5,660 bases of DNA from JAJFUG01 sp964386505. GTDB lineage: Bacteria; Gemmatimonadota; Glassbacteria; GWA2-58-10. The position numbers were made by a program, and so were the translations under genes. Shown in pieces: positions 1 to 4,869 of this stretch (positions within the stretch are counted from its first letter, which is position 1; each line of letters starts with the position of its first letter). The stretch is from the NCBI GenBank assembly GCA_964386505.1, contig CAYLSM010000261.1, forward strand, positions 1 to 5,660, read 5' to 3'. The notes beneath the pieces were generated by a model that worked only from the letters and a program-made list of their open reading frames with translations, did not search any database and had not been told where the DNA came from.

Positions 1-191
1 GGGACCCTCCGCCCCGAGTTCGGCCCTCCTTTTGCCAACTCTCTGCCCACCGAGCACCTGGAAGGCCTTCGGCCCGGTTGGGCGGGGCTGAGGCCCGGGC
101 AACGAAAGCGGCTTAACCTGGGGGGGAGGCGGACCGGGGGGCCGGGGACGGCCCCGGACCGGGGGGGGGGGACGGGGGCCGGGGCGGGCTC
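1..191. other. GC-rich left edge, no assignable gene
   Basis: No recognisable gene is visible here. One plus-strand frame starting at base 1 is open to a TGA near 273, and its first 40 codons read like ordinary protein (for example LRPEFGPPFANSLPTEHLEG). It then runs into a glycine/arginine-rich stretch where the DNA becomes G-runs. The frame used by the next open frame (192-404) has a TAA at 114-116. The two frames could be pieces of one gene broken by an indel in the G-runs (one G missing or two extra), but I recognise no family in the left piece. It could equally be non-coding. Confidence 0.4.
120..189 (+). repeat. T-free G-run tract with a 25-nt imperfect duplication
   Basis: About 70% of these 70 bases are G and none is T. 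G-runs of 7, 6, 4, 11, 5, 4 and 3 follow one another with short C/A spacers, which is the layout of a potential G-quadruplex on the plus strand. Positions 131-155 and 156-180 are imperfect copies: both start GGACC followed by G6, and both carry ACGG 12 nt after the GGACC. The second copy mainly differs by having G where the first has C. A perfect hairpin CCGGGG/CCCCGG with a 4-nt loop sits at 142-157. The tract is either real low-complexity DNA or an artefact of G-biased base calling. Confidence 0.6.
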
Positions 192-404
192 ATGGACACC
201 TTCCGCAGCCGGGAGTCCGAGGAAAAGGGCCGGGCCGCGTCGCAGCACGAGACGGATAAAGGTTACACCTGGGTGAACCGAATCTACGAACGCCTGGCCG
301 AGTACGAGTCCCACCGCGACAAGTATACCACCTTCAAGGAGTTCTATCCACGGATCGTGGAGGTTTTCCAACAAGCGGCGCGGGAAAAACAGTCCGGGAA
401 GTAG
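192..404 (+). CDS. Small uncharacterised ORF or C-terminal fragment (70 aa)
   Basis: Seventy codons from ATG to TAG, with coding-like G/C-rich third positions. The protein is hydrophilic, has no signal peptide, and is probably helical in its second half (WVNRIYERLAEYESHRDKY, then FKEFYPRIVEVFQ). The pattern Y..(F/Y)K..YP.(I/L)..(V/I)F resembles the tail helix of FGGY sugar kinases (usual form Y..Y...YP.L...F), but this is a weak, short resemblance. The start is unreliable: no clear ribosome site lies in the G-runs before it, and the frame stays open upstream to a TAA at 114-116. It is therefore either a small standalone protein or the last part of a gene whose body is disrupted by the G tract. 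A terminator lies 37 nt downstream, so this is the end of its transcription unit. Confidence 0.45.
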   Translation: MDTFRSRESEEKGRAASQHETDKGYTWVNRIYERLAEYESHRDKYTTFKEFYPRIVEVFQQAAREKQSGK

Positions 405-431
405 TATGACCATTATCCTGGTACAACGGTA

Positions 432-460
432 TTGACACACGGCGGGATTCCCGGTTTATT
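432..460 (+). promoter_or_regulatory. Candidate sigma70-type promoter for the serine hydrolase unit
   Basis: A perfect -35 box TTGACA (432-437), a 17-nt spacer, and TTTATT (455-460), which matches TATAAT at 4 of 6 positions but lacks the strongly conserved second-position A. Transcription would start near 467, inside the loop of the overlapping terminator, so the new transcript would carry only its right arm. It lies 71 nt upstream of the ATG at 531. It is the only good -35 match in this gap, but the -10 is weak. Confidence 0.4.
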
Positions 461-480
461 GAATGCGAGATCCCGCTTTT
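442..480 (+). terminator. Rho-independent terminator after the small ORF
   Basis: A perfect 7-bp stem GCGGGAT (442-448) / ATCCCGC (470-476) is followed directly by TTTT (477-480). The loop is rather long (21 nt). A competing smaller hairpin CGGG/CCCG (443-446 with 450-453) uses the same left arm, so folding could switch between a terminator and a non-terminator form. It would end transcripts from the unit to the left. Confidence 0.6.
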
Positions 481-530
481 GTCATTGGCCGGCTTTGGTC
501 CGGCTCAACCCTCAGCCCAGGTGCCATGCG

Positions 531-1712
531 ATGCGAAAGCTGACCTTTCTCGCCCTGTCCCTGCTCCTGATCGCCTGCAGCGCCCAGCCCGGTAAAACGC
601 CATCCGTGGAACCTTCCGTGAGCCAGACTCCCGGCCCGTTCGAGGTCCTGGACGCCCACGTGCGGCGCAGCATGCTGCTCTCCGGCAACTGCCCGGCCGG
701 GGCGGTGGTGGTGATGCGGGATGACAGCGTGTTGTACGAGAAGTATTTCGGTTTCGAGGGACGGGAGAACGGCGCCGCCCCGGTCGGGCAGGAATCGCGA
801 TTCCCATGTTTCTCCGTGTCGAAAGGTTTCTGCGCCGGGCTGCTCCTGTCGATGGTCACGGACGGCACGGTGGCGCTGGATGATCCGGTGGTCAAATATG
901 TGCCGTATTTCACCGGCACAGGGCCGGGGGGTAAATTCCTGCGCGAGAAAGTCACCCTGCGCATGCTGGCGAGCCACAGCGGCGGGGTCTACGGAGAGAC
1001 CCGTCCGCCCGCCACCTGGCCGGCGGGCGTGGAGCCGTTCCGCGACATCGTGCTGGAGAGCGAGCCGGGCACTGACTACCACTACAACGAGCTGGGCATG
1101 CGCCTTCTGGGTTTCACCCTGAGCCGGGCCGCCGGCAAGCCCTACGACCAGCTCCTGCGTGAGCGGGTGCTGGAGCCGCTTGGCCTGACAAATGTCGGCT
1201 GGCTGCACCGGGGCGATGACCTGACCCATATCGTGGGCACCTGCATGGGCTTTGACTCGATCTATGTCCACTATTCGGATGAGACCTCACCCGAGCCGTA
1301 CCCCGGTTCGGGCCTCTACGCCACGGCGCGGGACCTCGCCCGCTACGGCCAGTTGTATCTGGACAAGGGCCGGGTGGGGGACAAGCAGATTTTCGACCCG
1401 GCCCTGCTGGCCCAGGCCTGGGTCAGCCAGCCGCCCACGCGCGTGCCTGCCGACCCGGAGTACGGCCTTCTGACCTGGCTTTTCCCGTCGGTGGGGGCCG
1501 AGGTTTTCTCTGGCGCGGCGCACACGGTCTGCTGTATCCTGCCCGAGGAGAACCTTGTCGTGACCATGTGCCTCAACCAGGCCGGGGACAGCCCGGGCTG
1601 GGATTTCGCGGCCGAGAAGCAGAACCTGGCGCGGGTCGGTCAGGCGGTCAACGCGCGGCTCAAGCGCCAGGCCGGAGAGAAAGAAGCCAGCCAGCACGCC
1701 AGGGAGCGCTGA
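531..1712 (+). CDS. Lipoprotein serine hydrolase, beta-lactamase/esterase family (PF00144)
   Basis: A 393-aa protein of the serine beta-lactamase-like superfamily, which covers class C beta-lactamases, DD-peptidases and esterases. The N-terminus is a lipoprotein signal: MRK, a hydrophobic stretch (residues 4-15) and lipobox LIAC with lipidated Cys16, followed by a Pro/Ser-rich linker to about residue 36. It should sit on the outer face of a membrane. The catalytic SVSK (Ser95, Lys98) fits SxxK. LASHSGG (146-152) is the family's LxxHTSG. PGTDYHYNELGMRLLG (179-194) is the usual PG..F.YSN.GY.LLG, with Tyr185 as probable general base and N changed to E. The third motif, normally KTG or HxG, reads FSG (326-328). 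Eight cysteines include Cys93 next to the active site and a CC pair at 334-335. The ATG at 531 is chosen because it gives a clean signal peptide; AGGT lies 8 nt before it. The substrate cannot be read from sequence, and an esterase or peptidase role is as likely as beta-lactam hydrolysis. Confidence 0.9.
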   Translation: MRKLTFLALSLLLIACSAQPGKTPSVEPSVSQTPGPFEVLDAHVRRSMLLSGNCPAGAVVVMRDDSVLYEKYFGFEGRENGAAPVGQESRFPCFSVSKGFCAGLLLSMVTDGTVALDDPVVKYVPYFTGTGPGGKFLREKVTLRMLASHSGGVYGETRPPATWPAGVEPFRDIVLESEPGTDYHYNELGMRLLGFTLSRAAGKPYDQLLRERVLEPLGLTNVGWLHRGDDLTHIVGTCMGFDSIYVHYSDETSPEPYPGSGLYATARDLARYGQLYLDKGRVGDKQIFDPALLAQAWVSQPPTRVPADPEYGLLTWLFPSVGAEVFSGAAHTVCCILPEENLVVTMCLNQAGDSPGWDFAAEKQNLARVGQAVNARLKRQAGEKEASQHARER

Positions 1713-1714
1713 GT

Positions 1715-2251
1715 ATGGTCTCTGTGGTGGTGGACGGCTACAACCTGATCCGCCGGACCGAGGCCCTGCGCGCAGTTGAGAGCGCCTCGGGCCTGGAGGC
1801 GGCGCGCCTGGCCCTGGAGACCGCCCTGGCCGGGTACGTGGCCGCGCGCAAGGATGTGCTCGTGACCGTGGTCTATGACAGCGCCCCCGGTCCACGGGAG
1901 AGGCAGTCCGGCGGAGCGCGAGGCGTGCGGGCCGTGTTCAGCCCGGATGCCGATTCGGTGGTGGTGGAGTTGGCCCTGGAAGCCGCGGCCAAGGGGAGGC
2001 AGGTGCGGGCGGTCAGCTCGGACTGGGCCGGGGTGGTGTCACAACTGGCCGGGAACAACCGGGTGGAGGTGCTGGGGGCGGATGCATTCTGGCGCGAGGT
2101 GACCCCGGAGAGGGTGGAGCGCTCAGCGAAAAAGAGCGGCGGGAGCGGAAAGCCTACCGAGAGCCGCAGCGAGAAACCGACACATATCAGCCGCTCGGAG
2201 GTGGACTACTGGCTGGAGGCATTCGGGTCGAAAGGGGAGGAGGAGGAATAG
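1715..2251 (+). CDS. YacP/Rae1-type NYN-domain ribonuclease (PF05991)
   Basis: A 178-aa protein whose first ~130 residues match the YacP family of PIN-like NYN nucleases. Bacillus Rae1, the studied member, cuts mRNA in the ribosomal A site. Visible signatures are the N-terminal strand with VDGYNLIR (6-13), VVYD (52-55), FSPDADSVV (75-83), VSSDW (100-104) and FW (125-126). Acidic residues Asp7, Asp80 and Asp103 lie where the metal-binding pocket is expected. The family part is full length. It is followed by a Ser/Lys/Glu-rich linker (about 132-158), a short hydrophobic motif VDYWLEAFG (163-171) and a polyglutamate end. AGGGAG at 1701-1706, 8 nt before the ATG, supports this start. Only 2 nt separate it from the serine hydrolase stop, so the two are cotranscribed, although no shared function is obvious. 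It is probably cytoplasmic and ribosome-associated by analogy. Confidence 0.88.
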   Translation: MVSVVVDGYNLIRRTEALRAVESASGLEAARLALETALAGYVAARKDVLVTVVYDSAPGPRERQSGGARGVRAVFSPDADSVVVELALEAAAKGRQVRAVSSDWAGVVSQLAGNNRVEVLGADAFWREVTPERVERSAKKSGGSGKPTESRSEKPTHISRSEVDYWLEAFGSKGEEEE

Positions 2252-2290
2252 GGGGGAGTATCTACACAGAGTGTGGCCTTTGAATGTAGG

Positions 2291-2319
2291 GGGCACGGCA
2301 GGCCGTGCCCTTTGCTTTT
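2291..2319 (+). terminator. Hairpin terminator downstream of yacP (repeat copy 1)
   Basis: GGGCACGGC (2291-2299) pairs perfectly with GCCGTGCCC (2302-2310). In practice this is an 8-bp stem with a CAGG loop, followed by TTTGCTTTT. It begins 39 nt after the yacP stop and is the likely end of the serine hydrolase-yacP transcript. Together with the preceding TGTAGG it is also one copy of the GTAGGGGC-type repeat seen twice more nearby. Confidence 0.65.
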
Positions 2320-2320
2320 A

Positions 2321-2410
2321 CCTCCCCCTTTTTTAAAGGGGGATCGAGGGGGATTCGAATTGTTTATTGGATTAAATCCCCCCTAACCCCCCTTTGCTAA
2401 AGGGGGGAAG
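2321..2410. repeat. Roughly 90-bp imperfect inverted-repeat element, MITE-like
   Basis: The left arm (2321-2355) and the right arm (2375-2410) are imperfect reverse complements of about 35 bases, joined by an AT-rich centre (about 2356-2374). Each arm also folds on itself: CCCCC-TTTTTTAAA-GGGGG on the left and CCCCCC-TTTGCTAAA-GGGGGG on the right. The whole could therefore form one long hairpin or a four-armed cross. There is no coding capacity and no clear target-site duplication at the edges. The layout is that of a small non-autonomous or REP-like dispersed element. Elements of this C-run/AAATCCCCC style are, to my knowledge, frequent between genes in many environmental genomes. Confidence 0.65.
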
Positions 2411-2450
2411 GCGTCGGCTCGGCTTGTTATGCGGATAGGCCGGCTCTTTT

Positions 2451-2509
2451 GTAGGGGCGAGACATGTCTCGCCCGGCAATAAAAAAGGCACGGCGTGCCG
2501 TGCCCCTAC
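2451..2509. repeat. Paired GTAGGGGC palindromic repeats (REP-like)
   Basis: The element starts with GTAGGGGC and ends with GCCCCTAC, so it has 8-bp terminal inverted repeats. Inside are two palindromes. The first is a perfect 20-bp one, GGGCGAGACA/TGTCTCGCCC (2455-2474). The second is GGCACGGC/GCCGTGCC (2487-2494 with 2497-2504). Read on the minus strand, the right half is a near copy of the hairpin at 2286-2310, sharing ATGTAGGGG, CACGGCA and GCCGTGCC. The three hairpins thus belong to one dispersed family. There is no protein-coding potential. Confidence 0.65.
2481..2504 (-). terminator. Rho-independent terminator of the rbsK unit (repeat copy 3)
   Basis: On the minus strand, GGCACGGC (2504-2497) pairs with GCCGTGCC (2494-2487) and is followed immediately by six T residues (2486-2481). 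It begins 27 nt after the rbsK stop. Stem and T-run meet the usual definition of an intrinsic terminator, making this the best-supported terminator in the window. Confidence 0.75.
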
Positions 2510-2531
2510 ATTTGCATCCTGCGGATTTACT

Positions 2532-3437
2532 TCACCCCACCTCTTTCAGCCTCGGCAAACTGTCCTGCGCGCCCAACCTGGTGGTGGAGAGCGCCGCCGC
2601 GCGGCAGGCGAAAGCTATCGCTTTCTCAAGGCTATCCCCACGCGCCAGGGCCGCGCCCAGCGCCCCGTTGAAACAGTCCCCGGCCGCGGTGCTGTCCACT
2701 GATTTCACTTCAATCGTGGGGAAAGAGCGCACACCGTCGCTGTCGCGGCAGAGCACGCCCTGCTTGCCACGGGTCACCAGCACTGTCTTAACCCCCCGGC
2801 CTTTGAGCGCCTCGGCCTGGCGCGTGCAGCTCGGCTCATCCGCGCCGGAGATGCCGGTGAGCAGTTCCGCCTCGGTCTCGTTGGGGGTGATTAGGCTCAC
2901 CCCGGCCAGAAGCTTATCTGGCAGTTCGCGCGCCGGGGCCGGATCGAGGATCACCCGGGTGCCGTGCTTGTGCGCAATCTGCACCGCCCGCTCGACTGTT
3001 TCCAGGGGGATTTCCAGTTGCAGGAGGACACTGTCGGCCTTTGCGATCACCGCCTCGGCGGCGTCGATATCGGCCGGGCAGAGCTTTGCATTCGCCCCGG
3101 CCGCCACCACGATTATATTCTCGCCGTGCTGGTCCACCACGATAATCGCCACGCCCGAGGCGGCGCTCTCATCCTGCACCACGTAGTCCGTGCGGATACC
3201 GTCCCGCGCGAAATTCTCCAGCATCCTGGCCCCGAATGCGTCCTTGCCCACCCGGGCCACGAAATAGACCTGGGCGCCCAGACGGGCCGCGGCCACGGCC
3301 TGATTGGCGCCCTTGCCCCCGGCGATCATGGCGAACTCGCCGCCAAGGATAGTCTCGCCCGGCTTGGGGATGCGGCCGGATTTGATCACCAGGTCCATGT
3401 TCGAGCTGCCGATCACCACCACCGGCTTGCGGTCCAT
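2532..3437 (-). CDS. rbsK: Ribokinase, PfkB family
   Basis: A 301-aa cytoplasmic kinase that phosphorylates ribose (or deoxyribose) to the 5-phosphate using ATP, full length for the family. The PfkB fold is complete: sugar-binding GSSNMDLV (10-17), the GGKGANQA signature (40-47), QLEIP (140-144), LDPAPAR (164-170), TPNETEAELLTG (184-195), TRGKQG (222-227) and the C-terminal signature DSTAAGDCFNGA (248-259). Residues match E. coli RbsK with a constant one-residue offset: Asn13, Asp15, Lys42, Asn45, Glu142, Asn186, Glu189, Asp248 and the catalytic base Asp254. The glycine-rich ATP loop has DS and DC where DT and DT are more common. GGGAG lies 8 nt before the ATG. The LytR_C gene ends 26 nt upstream. 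No ribose transporter or rbsR is present in the window, so ribose may come from nucleoside salvage. Confidence 0.96.
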   Translation of the reverse strand: MDRKPVVVIGSSNMDLVIKSGRIPKPGETILGGEFAMIAGGKGANQAVAAARLGAQVYFVARVGKDAFGARMLENFARDGIRTDYVVQDESAASGVAIIVVDQHGENIIVVAAGANAKLCPADIDAAEAVIAKADSVLLQLEIPLETVERAVQIAHKHGTRVILDPAPARELPDKLLAGVSLITPNETEAELLTGISGADEPSCTRQAEALKGRGVKTVLVTRGKQGVLCRDSDGVRSFPTIEVKSVDSTAAGDCFNGALGAALARGDSLEKAIAFACRAAALSTTRLGAQDSLPRLKEVG

Positions 3438-3463
3438 GCTGGTTTCTCCCGTTGTCTTGTCGT

Positions 3464-4141
3464 CTAATTGAGTCCGATGATGGAGCGCGCGCGCTCCACT
3501 ATGCTCTTGAGGGTTACCGGGGGCGGGGCTTCCGGCTGCGGGGGGGTGACATAGCTCGACCAGTCGCGGCCAAGGATCACGGTGACATCCACCAGGGCCA
3601 TCTCATCCGGCTGGCTGGTCAGGTGGGTGCAGCCCAGGGAGTTGGCCACGGCCAGGCCCACCTCGGGCCGCTCGGTGTGGTTCACCACCAGGGTGTTCTC
3701 GTAGTCGAAATTGTCGGCATTGGCCGCGCTGACCACATCGAAGCGCAGGTCGCGCAGGCGGGTGGTCATTTCGCGTCCGGCCCCGGGCTCGCCGCAGCCG
3801 TTGAGCACCCGCACCTCCACAGTGGCTGGGTCGACCGGCGGAAGAGTCAGGTCCTGACCGGGCACACCGGCCTGGGCGGCCTGCTCCTGGCTGGCTTTTT
3901 TCGCCAGGGCGCTCTCGCGGTACTGCAGCCAGGCCGAGCTGATAAACAGCACCAGCACGGCCAGCGCGGCCACAAGGGCCAAGCCCATGAAAAGGCCCTT
4001 GAAAGTCACCAGCGGCTTGCCCCGTCGCGGCGCGGCCGCGCTCAGGGTGCGGCGGTTGGTCTCGACTGACTGTCCCTTGCGCGCTTTGCGCAGGTTTTTC
4101 AGGTGCTCGCGTCGGTTGCGGCTGTAGGGGCGGCTGGGCAT
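3464..4141 (-). CDS. Single-pass membrane protein with LytR_C domain (PF13399)
   Basis: A 225-aa protein of unknown function. A basic cytoplasmic head rich in Arg/Lys (1-48) precedes one transmembrane helix (about 49-69), a short Ala/Gln-rich spacer and a LytR C-terminal-like domain (about 107-193). That domain shows VEVRVLNGCG (108-117), the region around FDVVSAANADNFDY (134-147), TLVVNH, ANSLGC and the closing DVTVILGRDW (185-194). A Pro-rich stretch and a short amphipathic tail follow. The positive head predicts N-in topology with the domain outside. There is no LytR-CpsA-Psr phosphotransferase domain, so it is not a wall-polymer ligase. The start at 4141 gives a sensible topology but has no clear ribosome site; an in-frame ATG at 4276 would add 45 non-family residues and overlap yqeK. 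It lies between yqeK and rbsK, and its role is unknown. Confidence 0.87.
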   Translation of the reverse strand: MPSRPYSRNRREHLKNLRKARKGQSVETNRRTLSAAAPRRGKPLVTFKGLFMGLALVAALAVLVLFISSAWLQYRESALAKKASQEQAAQAGVPGQDLTLPPVDPATVEVRVLNGCGEPGAGREMTTRLRDLRFDVVSAANADNFDYENTLVVNHTERPEVGLAVANSLGCTHLTSQPDEMALVDVTVILGRDWSSYVTPPQPEAPPPVTLKSIVERARSIIGLN

Positions 4142-4232
4142 ATTCGGGCCATGCTGAGAGGGGTGGAGACTTCCGGAACAGACTTTTCCTGCACTGAAAA
4201 TAGCAGGTCCGGGCGCAAGAGAGCAACAGTTT

Positions 4233-4246
4233 TGTAAGCGCTTACT
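4233..4246. promoter_or_regulatory. LacI-family/cre-like palindromic operator candidate
   Basis: TGTAAGCGCTTACT contains the perfect 12-bp palindrome GTAAGCGCTTAC with a central CG. It matches the idealised catabolite-responsive (cre) sequence TGTAAGCGCTTACA at 13 of 14 positions. It overlaps the yqeK stop codon and lies 92 nt upstream of the LytR_C start, in a position to control LytR_C-rbsK. A 12-bp palindrome alone is expected about once by chance in a window this size; the match to the known operator shape and the site before a sugar kinase unit are what make it notable. No regulator gene is present here. Confidence 0.35.
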
Positions 4247-4859
4247 TCTTGTCCCGTCCGTTGAGGCTGACCGCATTCCAGGCCGCCACCCCGTTGGAAT
4301 GCAGGGGGCGTCCCTTGACCAGGGTGTAGATCAGCTTGCGGCCCAGCACCTCGCTGTAGACCTCATCCAGCGCCTTGACCACCCGGCGGCCCAGGGCGCG
4401 CACATCGCTCTCCTCGGCGCGCTGGGGACGGTTGGGTTCCAGGTAATCGGCGCAGACCAGGATTTTCTCCACCAGACCGGCCTCGGGATGGCTGGTCGTG
4501 TGGTAGAACACGGCGTCAAGGATATCGTTGTCGGTCACGCCCAGCACGGAACGCAGGTAGTGCGCCGCCGCGGGGCCGTGAAGAAGTCCGCCTCCCAGGC
4601 GCCAGGTCTCGCTGTCCAGGGGCACGGACTGAGCCAGGATGTAATCGCGCAGGTCCTTGCCGCTGAACCCCTTGTACAGGTCGTGCGCCAGGCCCGCGAT
4701 GAAGACCTTGTCCGGGATGCCGGTCCCCGGAGCGATCCTGGCCGCTGTCTTACGCGCGAACTGGGCCACCGAATTGATGTGCAGCTCCAGGCGCTTTCCC
4801 GCGTACCGCCGCTTGATCTCGGCTTTCAGCTCTTTCGCCAGCGCGTCAAACTGTCCCAT
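4242..4859 (-). CDS. yqeK: YqeK-type HD phosphohydrolase (symmetrical Ap4A hydrolase)
   Basis: A 205-aa soluble HD-domain protein of the YqeK family, which in Bacillus and relatives splits diadenosine tetraphosphate into two ADP. All expected metal ligands are present: His27 (in LELHINSV), His59-Asp60 (AGLAHDLYKG), His94 (GLLHGPAAA), His120 (FYHTTSHP) and Asp138 (VCADYLEPNRPQ). The tail pattern IYTLVKGRPLHSNGVAAWN is also typical. Length is normal. ATG at 4859 is preferred because AGGG lies 8 nt before it; a GTG at 4868 would add three residues but has no ribosome site. The gap to the pdxJ stop is 10 nt, so the two are cotranscribed. In many bacteria yqeK follows nadD and precedes rsfS, and neither is visible here. 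Its stop codon lies within the palindrome at 4234-4245. Confidence 0.93.
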   Translation of the reverse strand: MGQFDALAKELKAEIKRRYAGKRLELHINSVAQFARKTAARIAPGTGIPDKVFIAGLAHDLYKGFSGKDLRDYILAQSVPLDSETWRLGGGLLHGPAAAHYLRSVLGVTDNDILDAVFYHTTSHPEAGLVEKILVCADYLEPNRPQRAEESDVRALGRRVVKALDEVYSEVLGRKLIYTLVKGRPLHSNGVAAWNAVSLNGRDKK

Positions 4860-4869
4860 CGCCCTCACC

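Noticed and set aside
432..530. N-terminal extension of the serine hydrolase from a TTG at 432
   Set aside because: It would translate through the terminator and promoter and bury the lipoprotein signal 33 residues inside; the ATG at 531 gives a normal signal peptide and lipobox.
456..1271. Long minus-strand open frame opposite the serine hydrolase
   Set aside because: His/Arg/Gly-rich composition with no family pattern; it is an antisense shadow of a high-GC gene.
1568..1714. Upstream extension of yacP into the hydrolase gene
   Set aside because: The extra 49 residues are Arg/Gly/Gln-rich and unlike the family; the VDGYN strand normally starts the protein, and a ribosome site precedes the ATG at 1715.
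531..2251. Toxin-antitoxin or defence module formed by the hydrolase and NYN nuclease
   Set aside because: The nuclease matches the housekeeping YacP/Rae1 family, and the partner is an exported lipoprotein, not an antitoxin; there is no phage or mobile gene context.
2286..2509. CRISPR array or small RNA gene in the repeat-rich gap
   Set aside because: Repeats are palindromic hairpins of two families with no regular spacing and no unique spacers, and no promoter for an RNA gene is evident.
2464..3186. Plus-strand open frame of 240 codons over the repeats and rbsK
   Set aside because: It lies mostly opposite a clear ribokinase gene and is Ser/Ala-rich shadow sequence.
4170..4226. Promoter for LytR_C-rbsK (TTGCTC, 18 nt, TATTTT on the minus strand)
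   Set aside because: Only 3 of 6 matches in the -35 and 4 of 6 in the -10; too weak to list as a feature, though its place beside the palindrome is noted.
4142..4276. 45-residue N-terminal extension of the LytR_C protein
   Set aside because: It overlaps the end of yqeK, has low-complexity content unlike the family, and gives no better ribosome site.
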